Source of the DNA: Apis mellifera
Taxonomy: Eukaryota; Arthropoda; Insecta; Hymenoptera; Apidae
Assembly: GCF_003254395.2 (NCBI RefSeq)
Contig: NC_037645.1
Coordinates: 3,525,406-3,589,405, forward strand
DNA: 64,000 nucleotides
Reading direction: 5' to 3'
The notes beneath the pieces were generated by a model. It saw nothing but the letters and a program-made list of their open reading frames with translations, was not told the DNA's origin and ran no database searches. The translations under genes and the position numbers were made by a program. This document shows, in pieces, positions 14,701 to 25,329 of the stretch; the first letter of the stretch is position 1; every line of letters begins with the position of its first letter.

Positions 14701-15117
14701 AGAATAAAATGAAGAATGAAACTTTTCCTTGCATCTATCAGTATTTCAACAATCTTTTTTATGTCCATACATAAAAGGATTTATGTATATATATATATGT
14801 TGCATTTTATTACATAACTCAGTATAATATAACTCAGTATTATTATTAAATATTTTATATTTTATAATATAATATTTTATATTATATATGATATTTTTAT
14901 TGATGTTTATGATAAATGAAAAATTATACAAAATTATATTATATATATCAAATAATAATTGAAATGTTACGAAAATATCATATTTTCTATTTTTTTATTA
15001 AAGAAAATATGTACATAAAAAAATTATATTTATGTAGGATTATTGTTATTCACTTCTCACAAATAAGCTTATATTTTAAAGAATTAAGAAAAATTTGGTA
15101 CTCACCATTATGATCAT
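6918..15117 (-). CDS. secreted or membrane protein, N-terminal part (two exons, partial)
   Basis: Exon 1 (15106-15117) encodes ATG ATC ATA ATG and ends at a consensus GTGAGT donor. Exon 2 (6918-7119) begins after a twelve-T tract plus ACAG and ends at a GTAAGT donor in phase 1. Both phases agree and exon 2 is open throughout, giving 71 codons plus one base. The joined N-terminus, MIIMGIRSLRDIRRF then LLLLAVITSTNA, is a textbook signal peptide: a basic n-region, a leucine core and a small-residue cleavage site before LKCSRL. The mature start contains an N-glycosylation sequon (NRT), so the protein probably enters the secretory pathway. I do not recognise the family. The intron between these exons is 7,986 bp. 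Later exons lie left of 6918 or outside the window. Exon 2 is well supported; linking it to exon 1 is inference from phase and the signal peptide. Confidence 0.6.
7120..15105. other. 8-kb AT-rich intron of the signal-peptide gene
   Basis: No coding exon is recognised. It is mostly AT-rich, with less AT-rich islands at about 7350-7760, 8100-8260, 8580-8830, 9330-9600, 10780-11130 and 12160-12380 that could be conserved regulatory DNA. Visible short motifs are GGATTA near 7465 (homeodomain Otd/Bcd-type core), ATTATGCAAA near 8131 (POU-like) and CACGTG near 10963 (E-box). A TATAAAAG sits near 9332. These matches are short and may be chance. Confidence 0.5.
11666..11717. repeat. (AT)26 microsatellite
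   Basis: An uninterrupted AT dinucleotide run of about 52 bp lies inside the long intron. The tyrosine/isoleucine frame across it is a composition shadow. Confidence 0.95.
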
Positions 15118-15410
15118 CGGAATGTTTTGAATATAAACGCGTAAACAACACGTGCACTAAATTTATAATGATTATTTTTCATACATCATGTCACGTGTGT
15201 TAAATATAATCAAATTATACATTCAACAGATCCGTCACCTTTGCGAGTCCCCGGCCAACTGACTGCGAGTTTCGAGACGCGCTAATAACAACCCACTACT
15301 TGCGCGAATCAAATGCGCAGTAAACTTCAAAGGAGATTTTTTCGTCACGAGTCAGACACAAGCCAGTACGTATGGGTTCCTGTTATTTCAACATAGTGGC
15401 TCGTTATACG
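15118..15410 (-). promoter_or_regulatory. putative promoter of the signal-peptide gene
   Basis: Immediately upstream of the minus-strand ATG at 15117, an island at 15230-15410 is clearly GC-richer than its surroundings. Read on the minus strand it contains TCAGT within CGCAGTCAGTTGG (near 15255-15270), which matches the arthropod initiator TCAGT. No TATA box is evident. The transcription start is inferred, not shown. Confidence 0.4.
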
Positions 15411-16745
15411 TTTTTTTCTATTTCCATTTACATTGATAGGGAAGTAAAATCAATTTTTTGTGTAAGATTTCTTATGTAAAAATATTTCTTAATTGAATAT
15501 AAACGAGATATTCAAAATGAACGAATCATTCATAAAATATCAAAGAATTAAAAAAATTTGAATTTGAATGATTGTAGTTATCGAAAATATATAAATCTAA
15601 TATATTAATCTAAAATAAGAAATTTTTAGCTGATATGTGTAAATAATAAATGAATTCAACCATTAGTGAAGTATAAATTATCATTTATTATTCTCGTACA
15701 TTTATAACAATTAAAATTAATCACCGATGTTTCTCATATAATAATAAAAAAAATTAAGTTTTCTATTTCGAAATATAATTCACAAATATTTTTAATATAT
15801 AATATTTTAATATATTTTTTAAAATATGTGACATAAATACTTGTTCTTATATGTTTTATTTTTGAAGCAAATTGTATACCTCAAATTTTTTTATAGGTTA
15901 TATTGTTTTACATTCAATTTATAATACTTTCATAAAATTTTTTTTCAGCTATTAAGTAACATCGAGATCAGAAAATCAACAAAAATGAACTTATCATGTT
16001 TTTCTCTTATGGTTGTCACTATAACAAAAAATAGGCCACGATAATTATCAAATAAAAAACTTATACGAACTTCTCACAACGAAACGAACGAAATAGATTA
16101 ACTGGATGAAGGCTAATATACAATTCTTTAAAAAAGTTCTTTCAGAAATATTCTGAATCATCTCTTCAACTTTTTCTTTCCATTTTATCCAACATTATTT
16201 AATCGATTATAATAAATTTAGTAAATCGTACTAAAAAGGAGGAATATTTCAGATAATTCTACATGTTGATTTATTACGTATGGCTACAGGTAAATATAAA
16301 TATTTTAATCTGTTGTTGTATTTTACGTAAATGCAATCCAGAACAACTAAATATTATTAAATTGACGGATTATCGATAATTTACGAAATTTGTAAAAGTT
16401 CACTTAACTGATCACTATTATATAGTCAAATATTATATATATCAATAATTTGCAAAATTTCATAAGAGCGTTATACATATATTCAATACTCCGCGAAACT
16501 AACAAAGTATCGAACGATTTTGCCGACAATTGCCTGCCACTAACTCGCTCGTCATTCCTCTCTCCACTTTTTGACGTTTCAAAATATCGGTTAAAATCAT
16601 CGTGTTGCGTATCTCCAACGAAATTCTCAAGCTTTGTACATTATAACCCGAACCATCTACTAACGTACCCTATGTAATCACGTCGAACGATGGTCTAGAA
16701 GAAAAGAAATTCAAAATTCTTTTTTCCGCAAGTCTCGTTCAAAAT
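15411..16745. other. AT-rich intergenic stretch
   Basis: It lies between the start of the minus-strand signal-peptide gene and the GC island upstream of the coiled-coil gene. I see no exon or repeat worth naming. Confidence 0.5.
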
Positions 16746-16766
16746 CAATTATTTTTTTTTTCTTTT

Positions 16767-17035
16767 TTGCCAAAGGCGACAAAAACGGTGGCATCGTTCA
16801 ATGTCGCGAAGTCGTCGACTGTCTTGAACGAGTGGACGGTCGTGCGAACTCGCTGCCTTTCGACCGGTAGGAACATGAAATCGAAACCCGACCACTTCTC
16901 CGGGAACGCCGCAAATTTCTCCACGTGTCGCAGACGTCGAAATCTGGATCCAGTTCACTGTATAACCGCGACGACGAGCCATCGACCACGATAATGAATC
17001 AATTAACGACATCGCACCAACCATCAGGTGCGATT
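16767..17035. promoter_or_regulatory. GC-rich island upstream of the coiled-coil gene
   Basis: About 270 bp near 50% GC, CG-rich, with open frames on both strands (75 aa plus, 91 aa minus) that have no recognisable domain. It lies 1 kb upstream of the coiled-coil start codon, and CCATCAG followed by GTGCGA at about 17025 could be a weak plus-strand donor. It may be the promoter or a non-coding first exon of that gene. A small unrecognised coding exon cannot be excluded. Confidence 0.35.
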
Positions 17036-17159
17036 CCTTTTACACAATTTTATTTTTATCCTAATTTTATTTATGGATTATGATTATTCTCTTGTAATAT
17101 TTCTTGTAATTTTTATTCCTTTGGTCGAAAAAGAGAAAGGTTGACAAGAATTGGAAGAG

Positions 17160-17226
17160 GTTTGAGAAAGAGAGAAAGGGAGAAAGAGAGAAAGAAAAAG
17201 AGAAAGAGAGAGAGAGAAAGAGAGAG
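17160..17226. repeat. GA-rich microsatellite
   Basis: An interrupted (GA)n/(GAAA)n tract of about 65 bp. The serine/phenylalanine/leucine frame on the minus strand is its shadow. Confidence 0.9.
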
Positions 17227-18047
17227 TTTTGAGGTTTGGAAATTATATTGAGAAATTTGGGCATGAAAAAAGAAATGGAAATTCGAGTTTTATGGGAATA
17301 TGGAATGTTGATTTTAAAGTAATGAGCGGTAATTATATATATATATATTTAAGTGATTATTGAATCAAATTATTATTTTAATTGATATATGATAAGATTA
17401 TATATTAATCAATTTAATTGTGTGTTTATAGAGTTTGGAAACGATTGAATTTACTAAGTTATAATTATTAGGATATGCAATTAAGATTGACTGGTTGTAA
17501 TTATTAAACCAATTCTTGATTAATCATTAATGATTTCATTCAAATATTAATAGTTATATTTTAATATAATATATATAATATTTTGATAATGGAAATAATA
17601 ATGTGTATAATTAAATAACAATAGAGAAACATAAACTTGTCCATTCACTCTGATCAACAGTGACATCTTTTAATTATTTCATTTGTGTATCTGGCTACAT
17701 TTGGTATCACATTAAAATTAATGAATCGTTGCATTTTGGAAATATTTTAATTTTTTTAGACTTTTTAAATTATTTATTGAACATAAACGTACACACATTC
17801 GATACTTTTTTATAAGTATGAAATACCTTTATCGCTTTCCAATATCGTGGGCAAAATATGAAATAGAAACGCAAATATTTATATTATTGATGAAATTTAA
17901 AATCGTAAAGATATTTTTTTATAAAAAGAAAAAAAAAATCTATATTAATTTGTAACCAATGTATGTAATAGAACAAATAAAAATGTGAAATATTTGTTTG
18001 AAAATCTAGAAAACGAAGATACTATCAACGTTATAGAAAAAAGTGCG

Positions 18048-21000
18048 ATGTCAGGTGCAGGGATCAAGGGTGCTTCCGCGAGTCAAAAACTTAAAAATCT
18101 GAACAGCCATTCAGGACGCAACTCAGTTCATGTTTGTATCATGTGTTACATATACTTTGCTGAAAAAGATTTCTCCATTAATTTGATAATCAAAGATTAT
18201 TACAATTAATTTAATGTAAAATTTATTAATCAAAAAAAGAAATTATACAAAATTTCATTAATTTTAATACATAAAAAAAATCGAAACGATTAAAATTAAT
18301 AAAAAGGAAGGTATCTATTTCAGGGAGAGACCACGAGCAATACCACGGAAGATGCTTCTATTAATAATAAATCGCAGACCAATACCGTTCGACGTCCAGG
18401 AAAATCATCAATTAGTCCAACTATGCACAAGAGGCCTACGACTAATCTGCCTGCCGGATCTACGCTTAGGCCTGAAAATCAATACGCGATGAAGAAGAAA
18501 CGTTATTTATTGTTGAAGAAGGAATTGACGGATAAGCAGGTGATAACTCAATTTTTGAATAACTTCAAAAAAATAATATATATATCTACTATTAGATTCT
18601 TAATAATTTGAAAGATAATTAAAGTCAAGGATCTTCAAGAGTGTTCTTTTGCTATTTTATTACATTATGAAATAATTCATCGTTAATGTAATTAATCAAA
18701 AGATCACCAAACGAATGTAAATTCCATCAGAAAGCAGCGCAAGAACTCTACACCGAGTTGTCTCAACTACGCGAGAAGCTACTCACCACTGGAGCAAGAG
18801 ATCCAGGAAAACCGGAAGTTCTAAAGCTCGAGATTGGACCTCCTAAGGCCGCCTTTCCGCCAGAACAGATTTGTAATGAATCAGTGGAAACCCACATAGA
18901 AAAACTTTCTGCTGGAAACGAGCTGTTAGAATGCTTGGAAGATCGGCTGCGTGAGATCCCGCAGAGATTGAGGAACATTTGTAAAGAGTTATTGGATAAA
19001 CAGTCGAATTTCACCAGTTTCATCACCTCTCATCTGATCGAAGCCAGCGAGAATACAGAGGCGAATCCCGAAGAAGTGACAATACAATTGGAGGTACACC
19101 AGAGAGATTACGATAATATTAGGTCACGTTTAAACGAGATTCAAGAGTTGGAGGAGAAATCGATCGCAGAGCTCAGGAACAACGTGCAGAGTATGATCGA
19201 CGAATATGAGCATTCCAGAACGAAGTTAAAGGTATAGGCGTACTATTGTGAAATCATTCAAATTTGTATAAAAAGAATATCTGTCAATATTTATTGTGAT
19301 ATTTGTATTTATTATAACATTTGCATTTTGAGTTCATATGATATAATTATAATATATATTTAAATATGTTATAAACGATTAACTAGAATTAAGATAATAA
19401 TATGGAAATAATTGAAAAAAAATGTAAATTTAAAAAGTAGTTGCGCAATTTTACTTTAATTTCAAAAACAATCCAATTTAACTATTTTAATTTGTGTTTC
19501 TTTAAAAGGAATTAAACACGATAGAAGCTCAGAAAGAGTTGCAGATACATTTGAATGCGGCAATGGAGGAGCTTCAAGCGGAAAAAGACAAGAATAATCA
19601 AGGGAAGGATCGTCTTCGACAAACTGAGACACATTTGCAGAAGGCGCGTACGAAAATCAGAGATTTGGAAACAAGTATGGCTGCGGATAAGGATAAGATA
19701 CAACAACTTCAATGCAATATAAAGAGTTTAGAAGGCCAGATGAAGCAGAAGGATATGGCAATAGATGCTAGATTAAAGGATATGCAAAAGACGATGAAAA
19801 ACAGTGAAGATCTGGTTTCCAAGGTGGAAAAACAGAGGGACAGTTTTGAAGCAAGGTTTCTTTTCTTCAAACATTTGATAATTGTCTTTTTATACTTGAA
19901 TAGAATATCATAGAATAAGATTTTTGTTTTTGACTTGATTTAGATTAGTGGAACTGAAAGAGAAAATGAACAGTAAGGAAAACGAGTCGATGAGTACCAT
20001 CAAGGAGATGTCTGAGAGATTGAAAGCGATCACTGCTGATCTTGGCGTTGAAAAAGAGAAAAGGTATGAGAGAATTTTTAAATTCTTTGTTTTCATTAAA
20101 TGAAGAATCCACAAATAATGGATATTATTTAAAATATTGCATAAATATTTACAATGTTACATATTTTAATATTAAAAATTTTTTTATGAAAATATAGGCA
20201 GCAAGTAGAAGATGCATTCGTTGAATTAGATGAAAGGTATAGAAATCTCGAAGAGAAGAGCAAACAACTATGTGAGCTTGCAGAGAAAAACAAAGATATT
20301 ACTATCACAGGTATAAAAAATAAAAATTATAATATTAAGAAATAATTGAAAAAAAAGTTAATGATATCAACACTTAATAAGTTATTAATAGATATCTTTT
20401 TGCTAAAATAAAAATTTAATTAACGTTTCATTTTACTTATTATAGAAGGTAATCATACAGAGAACGAAGTACGCTTGTTCAACGAATTGCAGCAAACCAG
20501 GAACGAACTAGAAGCTGAGAGACAAACAAAATTGCAGCTGCAACAGGAGAAAGAGGAGATCATTGCAGTGATGCATCAAGCGGCCGTTAGTTTGCACTAC
20601 TTTCGGGACATGTCCTCGTATAAGTCCTAAAAACTGCTCAATTTATTTCTTCGTTTGTTAGATACTCTTTTATCTTCAATTGATGGAGTGATAATAATTT
20701 ATAATTATTATTTTTTTTTTGTTTTTGTGACCTAGTGTCGCGAGGAAGATGAAGACTCGAGGGAAAAGTTGGCTGCCGAATTGGTGTTCAAATCCAACGA
20801 ATTACAAAAGCTGATGATGCAGTACACAGGACTGAAAAAGGTTGCAAAAAATGCGTAAGTTACTCTATTGTTAGTGTAACATGATATTGGATTGGTGAAT
20901 TGCGCAATTTTTTTCAAAATAATACCTCTAAAAAAAAACAATTTTTGTTTAAATTTAAAATTATTATAACATTTTTCAATATAAACAAATTTTCTTTTCA

Positions 21001-22656
21001 TATATTGGAATATTCTTGCATTTAAATGCAATATAAAAAAACATTTCAAATAACTTACTTTTTTTCTTTTTAATTCGATAATATAGCCAAGAAAAAAATG
21101 GGATGTTAGAAAGACAATTGATGGAAATTCAAGAGCGGCTGCATTCTCAGTCCATGGAGGGTGGAAAAGCTGGGTTGAGCGCTCACGCGATTGAGCTTCA
21201 ACAACAGGTCTCTGATCTTCGCAATAATTTAGCAGAAATAATTCGACAAAAGGAAGAGTTAGAAACTGCGCTCACTCAAAAGCAATTAGAATTGGAACAA
21301 CGCGATCGTGTGATGCGTGAACAGAGCAAGTTCCTTAAAGTCAGAGATGAGTTGCTTGATATTTTGAAAGGAAAAGTACAACAAGAAAACGGAGAGTTGT
21401 CGAATAGCGATGAAAACAATGAATATCTCGAACAGGTAATTCGGGATATTCCTTTATATTTTTTTATTTAAATTATTTAATTTTTATTAATAATTAAGAG
21501 TGAAATTGAAACTCAGATTAACAAAAAAAAAATTAAATATAATTAAATATTTATTTAAATATTTTTTTTTGTTGAATAATTAAAAAAAAAATATTAAGAA
21601 AAAGCTAGTATCAAATTATTTTTTACAATCAAAATTTTAATAATTAAATTCTAAAAAAATTGAAAAATTTAGATTTTTCTCTCCTTAGCTTTTAACAATT
21701 AATTCGACTAATTCACCGCTAGATAATAAATATATATATATATGAAAAAATATAATTATCATCTTAATTGATAGAACTTTTCAAAGTATTAGAAAATATT
21801 TCTAATCGTCCAGATCCACAAACAGATAGCTGCCAAGACTGAAGCAATCCAAGAGTTATATACAACTTTAGAGAATAAGCAATTGCAAATCATGCGTTTA
21901 GAGAAGATGGTGAAGTTAATGGAGGATCATCAAGATCGAGCCCAAGCTCAACGCACGCGTTTAGAAAATCGTATTGCTCAACTTGAGCTAGCCCTACAAA
22001 GGAATAAGGAACAGCGGTACGTTAGGGAACAATCATTATCTTCTTTAAAATTTCAGGAGGATAGTGAACCAGATAAATTATCGCAAAATTATCTTAGTGA
22101 TTCTGATCAAATTTATTCACAAGATTCCTTCAAATTACAGTCTTTCCCACATGAAAATCAGCACGATTCAGGTGCTAACAGGGTAGAATTTTTATCTCAT
22201 AAGAGCGTTCCACAAACTGATCATCGACACTTACATGATTACAGAGACTATATACAGCGACAGACATCCTCTGATGAGGAGCAACCTTATATTTGTGAAC
22301 GTTGCCGCCAAGAAACATCTGTAGAGAAAGACAAAGATGAATGGTCAAATAAAAATGATTCCACTGACAATACTAACGAATCTTTGTCTAATTGGTTAAC
22401 AAACATGTCTAGTGTGGAAATAACCCAGGATGCATTGAATAATCAGGATTCACAAAACAATAATTATTTTTACGACTTACCTGTGACAGATAGAAATAGA
22501 AGGTATACTTACGGGGTGCACAATCCATACAGAGAATTCAATATGGAAGATAGTAGCAGGGAGTCGCTAAATCCTTATCAGAGAGAATATCACCAACATT
22601 ACCGTGTTCGATCGCCACTCGCACATAAGACCATGCCTTATAGTGTCGCTTTATAA
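18048..22656 (+). CDS. large coiled-coil protein, ten exons, long isoform (about 943 aa)
   Basis: Exons are 18048-18131, 18324-18539, 18731-19231, 19509-19855, 19944-20063, 20198-20310, 20446-20585, 20736-20854, 21087-21435 and 21814-22656. All phases agree and all borders are GT-AG; GTTTGT and GTTAGT after exons 1 and 7 are the weaker donors. The start MSGAGIKGAS is the first ATG after an in-frame stop at 17946. Residues 1-80 are Ser/Asn/Arg-rich and probably disordered. From KKKRYLLLKKELTDKQ (about residue 85) to about 730 the chain is a near-continuous Glu/Lys/Gln/Leu heptad coiled coil. The last 210 residues are polar and Asn/Gln/Ser/Tyr-rich with one isolated CERC pair, and end SVAL. The likely role is a cytoskeletal, centrosomal or membrane-tethering scaffold, by composition only; I cannot name the family. 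Most introns are 80-450 bp, contrasting with the neighbour's 8 kb. Confidence 0.85.
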
Positions 22657-22794
22657 ACACTGTATATAGTTTCTTCTAGTGAAGTCATTGTTAATATACA
22701 ACATACCTTATATCTTGTTATTATTTTTAAAGGATTTATATTATCTACATAGGAATGAATGATCATTATTAAATTTTAATTTTCTCAGTAATAC

Positions 22795-22800
22795 AATAAA
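22795..22800 (+). other. candidate poly(A) signal, long isoform
   Basis: A canonical AATAAA lies 139 nt after the stop of the long coiled-coil isoform. Further AT-rich candidates follow to about 22990. Confidence 0.45.
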
Positions 22801-23008
22801 CACGTGTCGCAAATAATACATGAGATATGATTCAATTAAATTTTCTAGAAATATTACCATAAGTCTGTTACTGATTATACACATTATTTACAATCATTAT
22901 TAATATAATTGACCATAGATTAAAACTTCAATAATAAAAATTCATATATCATTTGTAAGAACAATTAGTGATATACATTGTAAATAAATTTAAATATTGT
23001 ATTAATAT

Positions 23009-23108
23009 GGTCTGATTTAATAGGCTAGGTACTCCCTGCTACCGAGTTTTCAATGTAATATCGTTGATACCAAGTTCCTTACAGAGTGCCTAGCCTTTGA
23101 AACAGACC
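23009..23108 (+). ncRNA. 100-nt intronic hairpin (structured RNA, possible pre-miRNA)
   Basis: Base pairing visible by eye: GGTCTG (23009-23014) with CAGACC (23103-23108), then GGCTAGGTACTC (23023-23034) with GAGTGCCTAGCC (23084-23095, one G-U). A terminal CAATG/CGTTG stem closes a TAATAT loop. About 16 bases on each side between the long stem and the terminal stem pair poorly, which argues against a standard microRNA precursor. It lies between the long isoform's 3' UTR and the alternative last exon, so it would be intronic in the short isoform. I recognise no known microRNA seed. Confidence 0.4.
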
Positions 23109-23163
23109 GATTTTTAATTTATTCATTTCTTTTTGTTTTTCTGATTTGGTTTTTCTGTTTTAG

Positions 23164-23188
23164 GGGTAAGGGCTTCGGCATCCTGTAA
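23164..23188 (+). CDS. alternative last coding exon of the coiled-coil gene (short isoform, about 738 aa)
   Basis: Exon 10 contains a consensus donor, CAGCG followed by GTACGT, with the exon ending at 22016 in phase 2. The acceptor at 23161-23163 follows an excellent pyrimidine tract (TTTTTCTGATTTGG then TTTTTCTGTTTTAG). Joining them preserves frame and replaces the 210-residue polar tail with GKGFGIL and a TAA at 23186. The result ends the protein soon after its coiled coil. Expression of either form is not shown by sequence. The acceptor is followed within two bases by GGTAAGG, a donor-like string. The 3' UTR would run toward the convergent splicing-factor gene, leaving about 360 nt between the two stop codons. 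Confidence 0.6.
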
Positions 23189-23492
23189 GGAACTTTCTAA
23201 TCACCGACGCGGTAAATGTCTCCATGAATTTCGATCACAAACAAAGAGATTATTTTGTGTTATTAAGCCTTTGGTAAGCGGTATTCTACGTCTTCGCAAG
23301 ATATTGTTAATTCAATATTCAATACAATAATCGAATCGCAAATTGTTAGCAATGTTTTAAAAAAAAGTGTAAATTGAGTGGTAATTTTATATTTTGAATT
23401 TGTTAAAAAAGTTAAAAAATTATTGATATATTGATTTACACCATTATATCCGATGAGGCTTATTTATATCCTTGTATGTTTTGTATGCATAC

Positions 23493-23498
23493 TTTATT
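23493..23498 (-). other. candidate poly(A) signal of the YJU2-like gene
   Basis: AATAAA on the minus strand lies 52 nt beyond the stop codon at 23550, a normal spacing for a short 3' UTR. Confidence 0.55.
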
Positions 23499-23549
23499 TT
23501 ATAATAAATGTTATAAAATTAAATTATATATACAATATTGAACACAATA

Positions 23550-24820
23550 TTAATTACTATCATTATCACTGCTACCAGAATATGTTCCCAGTAAAGAAAG
23601 CCCATTGTTGCTATTGTTTGTTGAATTATGTGTGTTTTCAGATGTTTTGTGTTCTTCTATAGAAATACCTGTCTCTTTGCTTGTCACAGTTTGAATTTCT
23701 TTCTTATCTGTATTAGTAACTGAAGAATTCATATTTACTTTAACTAAGTTTGTTGTTGTTTTTCTCTTCACTATACCTAACAAGTTTTTTCTATTTGATG
23801 AAGATGATATACTTTCAGACCATAATGATGCTTCAGATGGTTTTATCCTTTGATTCTCCTTAGTCTTCAAGGAAAAAATAGGAAAATGTTTTATAATTTT
23901 CATAAATGCTCATAGTTTAATACTTCATTCTAAACGGAATTGAAAATAAAGAAATAAAATACTTACTTTTTCTTGTTCTATCGTAGATATATTGTTCTCA
24001 TTTTTATTTTTATTTTTTTTCATTATTTTTTTTGGTGGTTCATTAGTTTCATTTTCATCTAATTCTACAATTTCTTCTTCTACAACAATTTTTTTACCAA
24101 ATATTGCTTTAACACATTCTTCATCATATTCTTCTTGTTCTTTTTCGGTTCTTTGTTTAGCTGTTTCTGTATCAAATTGTTCTAACATTTGATCATAATC
24201 AATAGTTTGCTGTCTACGATTCAAATCTTTTAATTCTTCTAAAGATTCTAACAATTCTAATTCCTGTTTTGATTGTAATGTTCTTTTTTCTAAAAGTTTC
24301 ATTGGATTAGTAGCCTCTTCTTCTTTTTCTTCATCTTCTTCTCTTTGTGCTTGTTCTTCAGCTAATTTGAGAGCCATAAAATTCCTAGTGGCACCTGCTT
24401 CAATCTCATAATCTGTATTCTTAGGATCTGTTTTGAAACTTATTTCTTGAAGGCACCGAGTACATTTTATATAAAATCTGTAAATTCGTATTCCTAAATA
24501 ATCATCACCTTCAACATCTTCTTTACGGGCATTAAATTTTTTTCCTTTATAAATATATTCTCCACAAGTTTTGCATCTCATATTAAAAGGAGCCATTAAA
24601 CGTACCGTATATTGTCTATTGCGGGCTAATTTCATACGAGGAATTTTTGACGGATCGAAATCCGGTGGATAATATTTCTGAAATATAAAAATATATATTA
24701 TAATATATTAAATTAATATATGTTAATATATATAATCAATTTAAACATTTTTCTATTTAATGTAATTTATAATCAATTGTGTAAAATTTTACTTACATTT
24801 AAAACTTTACGTTCCGACAT
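23550..24820 (-). CDS. YJU2: splicing factor YJU2 homologue (CWC16/CCDC94 family), three exons, 349 aa
   Basis: Exons on the minus strand are 24797-24820, 23967-24677 and 23550-23864, all phase 0 with GTAAGT donors. The N-terminus [22 protein letters not shown] and the following block to about residue 100 match the CWC16 family as I know it. Cys43/Cys46 (CKTC) and Cys80/Cys83 (CTRC) form the expected zinc-binding pair of CxxC motifs. The C-terminal half is acidic and Lys-rich, coiled-coil-prone, then Ser/Asn/Thr-rich; vertebrate homologues are similar in length. In yeast and human, Yju2 joins the Prp19-associated, catalytically activated spliceosome and promotes the branching step; it acts in the nucleus. 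The gene is convergent with the coiled-coil gene. Confidence 0.93.
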
Positions 24821-25316
24821 GTTTTTAACTTAATATAATAAAATTAATCACGAAAAGTGTTATTTATAAATAAATATAAGAAATGTACAGGTTAAGTACA
24901 CTTTAGGTTAAGTATGTTGACAAGATAGCAACTGACATAGAGCGTAGAATACTCGATCAGTGTTGCCACCAACATTAAAGTTTCATCTATATATTTTTAA
25001 TATTTTAATATTGGTATACATGATATTCAATTCTTTCCAAATATAAAATAAATAAAATTCACAATTATTCGTTAATTCCGCCATTGTGATTTTAGAAGTT
25101 TTTAGAAGTGTTATTAGTGTTTAAAGATATATTAGGAAAAAGTTAAATATAGATATTTAGGAAAAATATATATATAAAATATTAAAATATAATCGTTTAT
25201 CGTAAGATCTTTATTAAATTGTGTTAAAATTAGTGAATTTTTAAAGAATCCTTATTCGTAATTTTTATTTATTTTAAAAATGAAAATATACATGTAATTC
25301 AAATTACAACAGCAGA
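24821..25316. promoter_or_regulatory. putative bidirectional promoter
   Basis: This interval separates the start codon of the YJU2-like gene from a possible divergent first exon. It contains CCGCCATTGTG near 25079 (a GCCAT core, as bound by Pho/YY1-type factors) and no clear TATA box. Short head-to-head promoters are common for housekeeping genes. The plus-direction activity is inferred only from the candidate exon. Confidence 0.4.
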
Positions 25317-25329
25317 ATGATCCTGTTCG
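25317..25329 (+). CDS. candidate first coding exon of a divergent gene
   Basis: AACAGCAGAATG gives an acceptable start context. The frame reads M-I-L-F-G and runs directly into a consensus GTAAGT donor at 25330, in phase 1. No matching second exon was recognised downstream, so the gene either has a very long intron or this is chance. The support is position (divergent from a housekeeping gene) plus the perfect donor. Confidence 0.25.
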
